DNA from: Methanobacteriota archaeon
GTDB lineage: Archaea; Methanobacteriota; Methanobacteria; Methanobacteriales; Methanobacteriaceae
NCBI GenBank assembly: GCA_023436175.1
Contig: JAEZKE010000061.1
Span: 1 to 33,535, forward strand
Length of the DNA: 33,535 nucleotides
Direction of reading: 5' to 3'
Shown: positions 25,569 to 33,372 of the stretch, piece by piece
Layout of the letters: every line of letters starts with the position of its first letter
Position numbering within the stretch: position 1 is the stretch's first letter
Program-made: the position numbers and the translations under genes
The notes under the pieces: model-generated
Told to the model about the DNA's origin: nothing
Databases searched by the model: none
The model's input: only the letters and a program-made list of their open reading frames with translations

Positions 25569-25892
25569 ATGTCTAAAAAAAGGGGATTATTTGGACTTAT
25601 TTTGGAATTACCTTTTAATCCTAAAGTAATAACAGATTTGGATTTGTATTCCACTTCTGAAATGTTTAAATCTCCATTTATATCTTTTAATAATGCAGTA
25701 ATTGTAGCTCTTGCTATTTTAATTAGTTTTATATCCATTTCAATATTACTCAAGAATGATCCAGCTGCCAGGATGGTTTTTGGTGATTTATTATTATCAA
25801 TAGAGATAGCAGCAGTTTTAATTTTGGTTTATACTGTGAAATTCATTATAGAACTAAATAAGAGCAATAGAAAAGTTCACGATAAAATTTAA
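25569..25892 (+). CDS. Small two-helix membrane protein
   Basis: This 107-aa protein has two membrane helices (about 42-60, AVIVALAILISFISISILL, and 73-95, LLLSIEIAAVLILVYTVKFI) with short cytoplasmic ends. It has no recognised domain. It stands 40 bases upstream of a soluble hybrid kinase that has no membrane segment of its own, so it may act as a membrane partner of that kinase; this is inference from position. The start is set by the strong TATA box spacing. Confidence 0.6.
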   Translation: MSKKRGLFGLILELPFNPKVITDLDLYSTSEMFKSPFISFNNAVIVALAILISFISISILLKNDPAARMVFGDLLLSIEIAAVLILVYTVKFIIELNKSNRKVHDKI

Positions 25893-25932
25893 GAATTGGA
25901 GAAAAGGTTTTAAGTTATGGATAGATGATAAA

Positions 25933-26988
25933 ATGGAAGGAAAACTCAAAATTCTTATATTAGAAGATGTTCAGTTCGATGTCGAGCTGATAGAATATGA
26001 ATTACGCCGTGAAGGTATAAAATTCATATCTAAACAAGTGGAGATAGAGGAAGAGTTCATTAAAGGGATTAATGAATTTAAAACAGACATAATATTAGCT
26101 GATCATTCTCTTCCTAAGTTTGATGGGGTTTCTGCTTTAGAAATTACAAAAGAAATAGCTCCGGAAATACCATTTATTTTTGTAAGTGGAAAAATTGGGG
26201 ATGAATTCGCAGTAGACATGTTAAAAAAAGGTGCTACAGACTACGTATTTAAAAATAATCTTACAAAATTAGTACCTGCAATTAAAAGAGCACTTACAGA
26301 ACGTGATGAGTTAGCTGAACTTAAAAGAAACAAAATAGAATTGCAAAAGGCTTTAATGGAAAAAGAAATGCTTTTAAAAGAGATTCATCACAGGGTTAAA
26401 AACAACCTGATTATAATATCTAATCTGTTAGAACTTCAGTCCCATTACATTAAAGATAAAACAGATTTTGATTTTTTCAGGCAAAGCCAAGATCGAGCAA
26501 ATTCTATGGCACTTATACATGAAAGGCTCTATAAATCAACAGATCTTAAAAGGATTGATTTTGGAGACTATATTCGTACTTTAACAACTGATCTATTGGA
26601 TGTGTATACAGTTGCTCCAGATCAGATTAAGCTGATCACCGATGTTGAAGACATTATGTTGGATATAGATACCGCAATCCCATTAGGTTTGATATTAAAT
26701 GAATTGTTAACAAACAGTTTGAAATATGCATTTTCCACAGCTAAAAACGGTGGACCATCAACTGAAACCAGTACTATCACTGTAATATTCAATAAAATTA
26801 ATGATAATCTTGTATTAGTAGTTAAAGATAATGGAATAGGATTTCCACAAGATTTAGACTATAAAAAGACTGGTACATTGGGATTGGAACTTGTAACTAA
26901 GATTACGAGACAAATAGGCGGAATTATAGAGCTTGATACATCAGAAGGAACTGAATTTAGAATTACATTTAAAGAATTAGAGATATGA
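25933..26988 (+). CDS. Receiver - HisKA_2-type histidine kinase (hybrid, soluble)
   Basis: In this 351-aa protein a receiver domain is first (about 5-125): E11 and D12 in LILEDVQ, phosphoacceptor D57 in LADHSLP, and Lys in YVFKNN. A coiled linker leads to the HisKA_2 dimerisation segment with EIHHRVKNNLIIISNLLEL (H152/H153), then an HATPase domain with LILNELLTNSLKYAF (N box), VKDNGIGFP and GLELVTKITRQIGG. There is no membrane helix or sensor domain, so the signal probably arrives through the receiver or a partner. Its stop overlaps an upstream ATG of the next regulator, and the two genes are coupled. Confidence 0.92.
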   Translation: MEGKLKILILEDVQFDVELIEYELRREGIKFISKQVEIEEEFIKGINEFKTDIILADHSLPKFDGVSALEITKEIAPEIPFIFVSGKIGDEFAVDMLKKGATDYVFKNNLTKLVPAIKRALTERDELAELKRNKIELQKALMEKEMLLKEIHHRVKNNLIIISNLLELQSHYIKDKTDFDFFRQSQDRANSMALIHERLYKSTDLKRIDFGDYIRTLTTDLLDVYTVAPDQIKLITDVEDIMLDIDTAIPLGLILNELLTNSLKYAFSTAKNGGPSTETSTITVIFNKINDNLVLVVKDNGIGFPQDLDYKKTGTLGLELVTKITRQIGGIIELDTSEGTEFRITFKELEI

Positions 26989-26999
26989 GGAGGGATTTA

Positions 27000-27845
27000 A
27001 TGTCGGGTGAAAAAATTCTGATAGTTGAAGATGAGATTATCATGGCAATGGCTGTAGAACAGAAATTGGTGGATTTAGGATATGACGTTGTAGGCATAAT
27101 TGATACTGGTGAAGATGCAGTTAAGTGTGCAGACCAGTTAAGGCCTGATTTAATACTGATGGATATAGTTTTAAAAGGAAAGATGGATGGTATAGAAGCT
27201 GCACAGCAAATACATGATGATCTAGATATTCCAATAATTTATTTAACAGCTTATTCTGATGATGATGTATTAAAACGTGCACGAGTAACAGAACCTTATG
27301 GATATATGATCAAACCGTTTAGAAAGGGTGAAGTGAAAGCCTACATTGAAATGGCCCTTTATAAACATAAATTAGAAAAGAAAAATAGTGAAAGTATTCG
27401 GAGAAGGATATTGGCAGATTATTATGATTTCGTTTTGACAGCTTTACCTAAATATGCCGAAACTTCTCAAGAGGAACTTAAGGTCATGCTTTTAAATATC
27501 CTTGAAAAACGATTAGAAGAAGATTTAAAACCCAATTTTAATGAAGAAATGAAAAAACAATTAACAGATGACCCCAATACTGTATTCAATACTTATCTTT
27601 CCTGGCTTTCGGATTTATTCTCTAGTTTTGGTATACAAAACAAACTCTCTTCTAACAATCAAGGGTATTATATAGAATTTTTAAACTGCCCATGGAAACA
27701 TGAAGCTAAAAAGAAACCAGTTTTTTGCCTTAATTGTCATGCAATAATAAATTGCAGCTTTAACTGGACCGAATTTGAAGGAAATGTGGATCAAAATTCA
27801 ACCATAGCAGAATATTCTGATTCATGCGTCTTTAGGTTCAGTTGA
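27000..27845 (+). CDS. Response regulator with a methanogen-type output domain
   Basis: In this 281-aa protein residues 1-120 are a receiver: ILIVEDEIIMAMAVE, D in LILMDIVLKGKMDG, LTAYSDDD and IKPFRKGE. After a helical linker (about 122-190), the C-terminal domain has FLNCPWKHEAKKKPVFCLNC and INCSFNWTEFEG, a Cys-rich pattern that resembles the methanogen output domain 1 (MetOD1) of archaeal regulators. Its ligand is unknown. I start at ATG 27000, preceded by GAGGAGGG; ATG 26985 overlaps the kinase stop and lacks a ribosome-binding site. It is the likely phosphate acceptor of the adjacent hybrid kinase. Confidence 0.85.
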   Translation: MSGEKILIVEDEIIMAMAVEQKLVDLGYDVVGIIDTGEDAVKCADQLRPDLILMDIVLKGKMDGIEAAQQIHDDLDIPIIYLTAYSDDDVLKRARVTEPYGYMIKPFRKGEVKAYIEMALYKHKLEKKNSESIRRRILADYYDFVLTALPKYAETSQEELKVMLLNILEKRLEEDLKPNFNEEMKKQLTDDPNTVFNTYLSWLSDLFSSFGIQNKLSSNNQGYYIEFLNCPWKHEAKKKPVFCLNCHAIINCSFNWTEFEGNVDQNSTIAEYSDSCVFRFS

Positions 27846-28466
27846 CATTATTCATGTTATAATAGTTATTAATAGCTTTATTTAATCTTCAAATTAATTT
27901 ATTTTTTGTTTTTTTCTTGATTTATTAGTTTTTTGGGATTAGTATTGTATATAAATCTTATTTCAATAGTTTAAACGTATAACTTTTTGAGTTGTCAATT
28001 TTACATTAATTCTTGGAAATAGAAGTCCTTAATATTTAATTTTTAATATAAATATAAAATTAAAGGTAATTATTATGCACATGACAAAATATGTATTAAA
28101 TAATTAGACAAATACGTTCTATTTAAACTCTATTTCTGGCATAAAAACAAACCAAATTTATTATTTAAATTTAAAAAACATAAACATTTTGCATATATAT
28201 ACTGGGAGATTGTAATTTAAAAAATAAATTGAAAAACTTAATATTTTAATACATAGGTTTAATGATTATAGGACTATAACAGGAAGATTACAAAATAATG
28301 AATCAAAGGAAAGAGATTCTGATGAAATGAAAATAATTTGTATATTGTCTTTAAGAAGTGTAAAATTAGAATATAAAATAGAGTTAAAATCTAAAAAATA
28401 AAAAAGAAATTTTTTTTGATTATGCTCTTAAGAAATATAAATTATACAATTTAACTTGTTTACAGA
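27846..28466. other. Long A+T-rich intergenic region
   Basis: About 620 bases between convergent genes with no supported gene. A few open frames under 25 codons (for example one starting near 28328) have no ribosome-binding site and no recognisable content. Confidence 0.5.
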
Positions 28467-28501
28467 TAAAAAAAGGTTAATTATCTGATGAAAATTAACC
28501 T
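28467..28501 (-). terminator. Terminator of the Ig-like membrane protein gene
   Basis: On the minus strand AGGTTAATT and AATTAACCT pair perfectly (28474-28482 with 28493-28501) around a ten-base loop, followed by seven T. The stem begins at the stop codon. Confidence 0.7.
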
Positions 28502-28952
28502 AATAAATCACTACATTTGTTTGGTTCAAAAGTTGAGTTTGTAGTTCATACCAATTATTCTCTTTACTTCGTTTTATTTCGATGATTGCTGTTGTAGGTT
28601 CTTTACCTGAGACTTTGGCCACAACTGTGGCATTTTGAGTACCCAATGGAATATTGGTAACCTTATATGAGAATTTACCTGCACTGGTAGTAGTAACAGA
28701 ATGGTTATTGACAGTAACGTTAGCCCCTGGCTCTGTAACTCCACTGATAAGTACAATATTGTTTGTTTCACCACTGAAATTACCATAACTAACATTTAAA
28801 TCTGTATATGTTGGTAATGATGCAATATATCCTGCACCTGCTACAACACCCAATGCAATGATGATAAAAAATGCGATCAAAACTTTAGCAGTTAAAGTTT
28901 GCCTTTTCCACCACCCTTTCTTTTTCTCTCCATCTTTAGAAGCATCTGACAT
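28500..28952 (-). CDS. Membrane-anchored Ig-like domain protein
   Basis: This 150-aa protein has a basic cytoplasmic start (KKKGWWKRQ), one membrane helix (about 21-42, VLIAFFIIIALGVVAGAGYI) and an extracytoplasmic beta-sandwich domain of bacterial Ig-like type (LISGVTEPGANVTVNNHSV, then AGKFSYKVTNIPLGTQNATV). Such modules bind sugars or proteins at the cell surface; the ligand is unknown. The start at ATG 28952 follows GGAGG by seven bases; an ATG at 28982 lies upstream of that site. A TATA box and an inverted repeat precede it, and a hairpin terminator follows. Confidence 0.78.
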   Translation of the reverse strand: MSDASKDGEKKKGWWKRQTLTAKVLIAFFIIIALGVVAGAGYIASLPTYTDLNVSYGNFSGETNNIVLISGVTEPGANVTVNNHSVTTTSAGKFSYKVTNIPLGTQNATVVAKVSGKEPTTAIIEIKRSKENNWYELQTQLLNQTNVVIY

Positions 28953-28987
28953 TATAATACCTCCTTTATGCCTTATTTCCATTATTA

Positions 28988-29007
28988 ATAAGTAATTAAA
29001 TACTTAT
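28988..29007. promoter_or_regulatory. Inverted repeat in the Ig-like gene promoter
   Basis: ATAAGTA (28988-28994) is followed after six bases by TACTTAT (29001-29007). It lies just downstream of the expected transcription start, where repressors often bind in archaea. It resembles the palindrome at 24845-24866. Confidence 0.45.
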
Positions 29008-29030
29008 GTGATAATTAATAATTAATCATG

Positions 29031-29041
29031 ATATATAAAAG
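29031..29041 (-). promoter_or_regulatory. TATA box for the Ig-like membrane protein gene
   Basis: Minus-strand CTTTTATATAT is a box A match about 80 bases before the ATG at 28952, giving a leader of roughly 50-60 bases. Confidence 0.5.
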
Positions 29042-29167
29042 TTATTAAAACTCAATCCGAAAAAATATGGATAATTTAATAAATAAATGATAATATTCAC
29101 TATATAAATTATATTTTGAAAGAAATATGGCTTATAATTTTAAAATAGAAACAAAAAAGGCGAATTT

Positions 29168-29311
29168 TTAATATTTACCTGTTTTAAACTTAAATATATA
29201 TTCTGCAGCTAAATTATTACTCACATAATCTTTTAAAGCTGATGCTTGGATGTATGGTGTGTAATATGGGTAATTGCTTCCTATACGGGGTGTTATGATA
29301 TAAAGAAACAA
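29168..29311 (-). pseudogene. Fragment of a protein-coding gene
   Basis: On the minus strand a 47-codon frame ends in TAA and reads coding-like: RIGSNYPYYTPYIQASALKD then YVSNNLAAEYIFKFKTGKY. The frame opens only after an in-frame stop, has no ribosome-binding site, and its upstream side is plain A+T-rich spacer. It looks like the C-terminal remnant of a lost gene, with amino-acid use unlike chance translation of this spacer. The parent family was not recognised. Confidence 0.5.
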
Positions 29312-29491
29312 TTAAACTTTATTTTTTTATTATTAATATATTGTGAGTTAATAATTTTGAGGTGAAATCATGTGTGAAAACTGGTTTTTGTAATAATATT
29401 TAAGGTAATCATTTAATAAAACATCATACCTAATAAAAATAGGAACATAATATTTCATTTTTATTACACAATATAATGTGTGGTTGGAAGT

Positions 29492-29896
29492 ATGGAACGG
29501 CATGTATTAAACAAAGGATCAAATAAGAGGATAGAAATTATAGACATGACTCAGGATCTTAATAATACTTTAACTAAGAGTAAAATAAAAGATGGTCTGA
29601 TCAATATATTTGCTAAACATTCAACTGCTGGGGTCGTGATAAATGAAAATGAACCGGGACTTGTGAAAGATTTTCAAAATACTCTTGAGTCTTTAATTCC
29701 AGAGAATAATAATTATTTACATGATAAAATAGATAATAATGCAGATTCTCATATAAGATCGTTTTTTATTGGAAGTAGTGAAACTATTCCTATAGAAAAT
29801 GGTTCTCTATGCTTAGGAACATGGCAAAGTGTTTTCTTTGTTGAATTAGATGGCCCCCGAAATAGAAAATTTGTAATTACTGTTATGGGAAAATAG
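29492..29896 (+). CDS. yjbQ: YjbQ-family protein (secondary thiamine-phosphate synthase-like)
   Basis: This 134-aa protein is a complete YjbQ (UPF0047) member: DGLINIFAKHSTAGVVINEN (His in HSTAG), PGLVKDF, NADSHIRSFFIGSSETIPI and the end block LGTWQSVFFVELDGPRNRKF. The family forms small trimers; one bacterial member has weak thiamine-phosphate synthase activity, but the true role is unsettled. I start at ATG 29492; an in-frame GTG at 29480 adds four residues. The ribosome-binding site is weak (TTGGAAG). Confidence 0.88.
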   Translation: MERHVLNKGSNKRIEIIDMTQDLNNTLTKSKIKDGLINIFAKHSTAGVVINENEPGLVKDFQNTLESLIPENNNYLHDKIDNNADSHIRSFFIGSSETIPIENGSLCLGTWQSVFFVELDGPRNRKFVITVMGK

Positions 29897-29998
29897 AATC
29901 TGTCAATCTTAAAGTTACATTTTTTGAAGTTGTGATATATTTATTTTAAAAATATCTGCACTTAAAATAAGATTAAATATATCGATAATGATTAAAAT

Positions 29999-30259
29999 TC
30001 AAGAAATTTTCATAGAATTTTTACCATAATAATATTTTAAAACGTTTGAATTTAAGGGGATGCCTACAGATACATTTTCATTATTTTTTAGTGAATTACA
30101 TGAAATGAGTATCTGATCCCCATTTATATGGATCTGTTGTATCTTACCTAAATTTTCATCGAAAGATTCTCCAATAGTATAAATAAGTTCATCAGTCTCT
30201 TTTTTATCTTTAATTACAGGATTTTTCAAAATGATTTTTACCCATTTAGCAAATGTCAT
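29999..30259 (-). CDS. Small hypothetical protein
   Basis: This 86-aa protein follows a clear GGAGG (11 bases upstream of the ATG). It is strand-rich and charged, for example KNPVIKDKKETDELIYTIGE and IHINGDQILISCNSLKNNEN, with one Cys and no membrane helix. No family was recognised. It is transcribed in the same direction as pheT but ends after it, separated by about 150 bases on the other side. Confidence 0.6.
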   Translation of the reverse strand: MTFAKWVKIILKNPVIKDKKETDELIYTIGESFDENLGKIQQIHINGDQILISCNSLKNNENVSVGIPLNSNVLKYYYGKNSMKIS

Positions 30260-30410
30260 CTTATTTGCCTCCAGACATATTATTAATAAATTAACACATA
30301 AGGGTATAAAAAGATTACTGTTGAATGTGGAAATTATGAAATTATACTAAAAAATAGTCAGATTTTTTGCATATAAAAAAAATAAATAAAGGAATTGTTT
30401 TATTCTTTAC

Positions 30411-32087
30411 TTAAAACTCAGAATCTTTAAATTCCATTTCAAAAGCAATAACTGGATATTCAAGGTTAAAGTTGGTTATAACTTCTGGATGAACTTCTCC
30501 AAAGAAACCACTTACCTCTAACTTCTCAGATTTCCACCCATTTATTCCTTTAACTTTTGCACATCTTCCTTTTATAAAAGAAGGATGGTTATATGTTTCG
30601 ATATCCATTTCAAGTCCAAGATTTACAAATAATGCAGCTACGGTTGATTTTATTTCTGTGAAGTTTGCAGTAGAGTGAGTTATAGCTCCTGCTAACTTTC
30701 TATAATCTCGAGTACATGTTTCGCATGTTTCATCTATAGATACAACAGTTCCAACTTCAAAAATTCTTTGTGGAAGCTCTTCATGTTTATTATCTTCTAA
30801 AAACTCCATTAATCCCTGTAAAAGGTTCTTTCTTAACATAGTTCTGTCTGTTGATATTGGTTGAGCTACAATTACACGTTCATCTTCAAGAATTCTCATG
30901 TTTTTGTAATGTTCTTTTTCACTGGTAAGCATAAGACTCATTATCTCAATAAAGCCCATTCCAATTAAGATTTCCCTTAACAGATTATCAAAGAATTCAC
31001 CTTTATCTTCCTCTGCCACAGTTGCAATTTCAGGTAATTCGGAGCCTATTTTCTTGAAACAATAGCCTATAGCAATATTTTCAATAATATCAACTTCATG
31101 TAAAATATCTATCCTATATGCTGGAATAATGGCTTCAACTACATCTTCACCCTTAATTTCCGCCCCTATTCTAACTTTTCCAAGGAAATCTACAACATCT
31201 TTTAGCGTGAGATCTATACCAATTTTCTTTGCCGCGTTACTAACACTTACCTCTTTTTTCTTTGGAGTTAAATCAGGTGTTTGGACTTGTTTGTCCCCAT
31301 AAATTACATCCAATGACTTTAAGCTACCTCCTACCTCAGCAAAAGAAGTCATAATAATGTTAAGTGCATAGTTTACAGCTTTTTCATCAGTTCCAGTAAC
31401 ATCAACAAGGATATTCTGGGTATCTTCTGTGAGTTTAGTAAGTTCTCCATTGATTATTGGAGGCATTGAAAGGACATTCCCCTTAGAATCTACTATAAGT
31501 GGATATTTGTCGAATTTTTCAAGCAGATGTGCATAATCTTTTCCTTTTTTATGTTCATGCAGTATCTCATTTAGAGTCATTTCTTGAGTACATTCCAGTG
31601 GTACAAATGACTCTTTATCTGGATCTGCAGCTTTGTAGAAAAAAGGGGGCTCTATAACGTCTAAATTATGAATTCCGATTGCAACTTTTTTTCGATCCCT
31701 TCCTATAACCCAGTGAAGGTCTTCCTGAAATTCCATGACCTGTTTTAGTTTATTTCCACTTAAATCTACTCCTTCCACTATTCCAAAAGCAATATATGGC
31801 CTTATACTACCTAAATCTTCATCAACTTCAACGTTTATTTCAGATGGCTCTAATTCATATTCTGGCAGCCCTTTTTTTATATTTAAGAATCCTTTAAGGG
31901 TTCTGGCAACTCCTTCAACGCTTAAGTGATCTGGTCGGTTCGGAAAAAACTCCACTTTAACCTCATTATCGTCATAACCTTCTATATCACTTGAAATCAT
32001 AGGTAAAAGGTCTATTAATTCGTCCTTGGGGATTTCTTTTCCTAAAATTTTATAAAGATCATCATACTCAAATGTTATAACTGGCAT
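30411..32087 (-). CDS. pheT: Phenylalanyl-tRNA synthetase beta subunit, archaeal type
   Basis: This 558-aa protein matches the archaeal/eukaryal PheRS beta chain, which lacks the bacterial N-terminal EMAP-like domain. The order is MPVITFEYDDLYKILG, the B1 region with VEFFPNRPDHLSVEGVAR (about 57-75), a central B3/B4-like domain, the B5 domain (about 275-345, with IPAYRIDILHEVDIIENIAI), and a catalytic-fold C-terminal domain with VAQPISTDRTMLRKNLLQGL. It works with PheS, which is not in this window. Start: ATG 32087, preceded by GAGGATGAC; an upstream ATG at 32126 would add 13 residues unlike the family. Confidence 0.95.
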   Translation of the reverse strand: MPVITFEYDDLYKILGKEIPKDELIDLLPMISSDIEGYDDNEVKVEFFPNRPDHLSVEGVARTLKGFLNIKKGLPEYELEPSEINVEVDEDLGSIRPYIAFGIVEGVDLSGNKLKQVMEFQEDLHWVIGRDRKKVAIGIHNLDVIEPPFFYKAADPDKESFVPLECTQEMTLNEILHEHKKGKDYAHLLEKFDKYPLIVDSKGNVLSMPPIINGELTKLTEDTQNILVDVTGTDEKAVNYALNIIMTSFAEVGGSLKSLDVIYGDKQVQTPDLTPKKKEVSVSNAAKKIGIDLTLKDVVDFLGKVRIGAEIKGEDVVEAIIPAYRIDILHEVDIIENIAIGYCFKKIGSELPEIATVAEEDKGEFFDNLLREILIGMGFIEIMSLMLTSEKEHYKNMRILEDERVIVAQPISTDRTMLRKNLLQGLMEFLEDNKHEELPQRIFEVGTVVSIDETCETCTRDYRKLAGAITHSTANFTEIKSTVAALFVNLGLEMDIETYNHPSFIKGRCAKVKGINGWKSEKLEVSGFFGEVHPEVITNFNLEYPVIAFEMEFKDSEF

Positions 32088-32441
32088 TCTGTCATCCTCT
32101 AATTTACAATAAAAAATCAATTTCAATGATTACTTAATATTCCTTTAAAATTTATTTTTTGTTCATTTATAACTAATCCAATATATGAATTTTTATATTT
32201 AAATAATAAACTAAACCCAGATTAAAAAATTATGCTATGTTAAGGTTTGCCAATTTAAGCTGTTAACTGAATTTTACCATCAGCGAATAAATGCAAATGA
32301 TATTTTTAAGTTATACCACAAACCATTAATCACACGAATGAATTTAACATATATTAAATTTTAACAGATTATTGAACTGTGCTTAATCCGAGCATAAATT
32401 GATTTATCATGTAGATAATAAATTAAATGGGGAGTGTTTGA
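32088..32441. other. Divergent intergenic region
   Basis: About 350 bases separate pheT from the peptide-deformylase-like gene. They should hold both promoters; A+T-rich sequence prevents a firm placement. No RNA gene or repeat was seen. Confidence 0.5.
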
Positions 32442-32972
32442 ATAAAGGAAATAGAAGATTTTAAAAAGCAATTGTCATTTAATTTAATGGAAAAAGAAGT
32501 GATAGAAAAACTTCAAATTCCTAAAGATGTATTTTTACCTTTACTTTTTTCAATTAAGTTTGGGGGAGATTGGAGCCTTAAAGTAGAATCTACAAATGTT
32601 ATGGCCATAAAAGAAAAGATCACCCGTTTTGATGAGGAAAAAATGATAGGTTATACCCTGGAAAATGTTTTTTTATTTTTAAATCCGGTGATTTTAAATC
32701 AGGAAGGAACAATCTACAGACTTGAAAAATGTGGAAATAAAAAGGAAAGGGAAATTGTGAAAAGGCCGTATAAAACAACAATCGACGCGGAATATGCAAT
32801 AAAAGCTTCACTTAATCCCATGACTAAAAAAATCAGCTTAAAAAAAGTTGAAGGACCTTTTAAATTTACAGGTTCAAATGCATATGGTATATCACACGAA
32901 ATGGAACATCTTTTAGAGGATGAAATCAGTGGAGAGCCATTCTTTGAATTTGAGTATGAAATTGAAGAATAA
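32442..32972 (+). CDS. Peptide-deformylase-like protein
   Basis: This protein of about 176 aa resembles peptide deformylase. Counting from TTG 32472, the HExxH zinc motif is H142-H146 in GISHEMEHLLEDEI, and the expected Cys ligand is C87 in YRLEKCGNKKER, preceded by FLNPVILNQEG as in the family (NP-x-I then E-x-C). The canonical EGCLS is reduced to EKC, and the N-terminal GxGxAAxQ loop is not evident. Archaea do not formylate initiator Met, so it probably acts on another substrate or has lost activity. The Shine-Dalgarno GGGGAG is followed after seven bases by ATA 32442, the best in-frame start; TTG 32472 and ATG 32487 are alternatives. Confidence 0.7.
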   Translation: MKEIEDFKKQLSFNLMEKEVIEKLQIPKDVFLPLLFSIKFGGDWSLKVESTNVMAIKEKITRFDEEKMIGYTLENVFLFLNPVILNQEGTIYRLEKCGNKKEREIVKRPYKTTIDAEYAIKASLNPMTKKISLKKVEGPFKFTGSNAYGISHEMEHLLEDEISGEPFFEFEYEIEE

Positions 32973-33192
32973 AATAAGACTATCTAAACTCAAACTAGAT
33001 AACAATGAACATTTAAGTTAAAAAGGGGATCAGATATTAAATATTGTTTAATTCAAAACTAAAATTAACATTTATTTACTGATTATATCCACATTTTTTC
33101 TTAAATTTTAAACATTTGTTTTAAATCAGAATGCGCAAATTATTTATAGAACCTCTAACCCATTGATAAAATACAAAGAATAGAATTCTAAA
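32973..33192. other. Upstream region of the thermosome gene
   Basis: A+T-rich spacer. A TATTTATAG match near 33141-33149 could be the thermosome TATA box; transcription would then start near 33172 and place all the hairpins of element E in a 200-base leader. Confidence 0.4.
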
Positions 33193-33341
33193 GAAAATCT
33201 CATCTGAGATTTTCCGTGTAAATTTTAAAAAAATTGAGGTTGAGGAAAATTTCATCTTTGATTGAAATTTCCTGAACCCAAAATTTAAAAAAATTTATGA
33301 GGTTGAAGAAATTCCCAAACTTGATTGGGAATTTCTGAACC
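33193..33341. repeat. Palindromic multi-hairpin element E (tandem, three hairpins)
   Basis: Hairpin 1 is GAAAATCTCA-TC-TGAGATTTTC (33193-33214). Hairpin 2 (33238-33278) and hairpin 3 (33301-33341) each run GGTTGA...GAAA to TTTC...TGAACC with different inner stems (AATTTCA/TGAAATT and ATTCCCAA/TTGGGAAT). The spacer word AAAAAATTTATGAGGT before hairpin 3 (33288-33303) is repeated exactly at 33350-33365, where it forms part of the thermosome ribosome-binding region. The unit is about 62-63 bases. Confidence 0.75.
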
Positions 33342-33372
33342 ACATAAATAAAAAATTTATGAGGTGATTAAT

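Noticed and set aside
28328..28400. Short open frame starting ATGAAAATAATTTG
   Set aside because: 23 codons of Lys/Ile-rich sequence without a ribosome-binding site, expected by chance in this composition.
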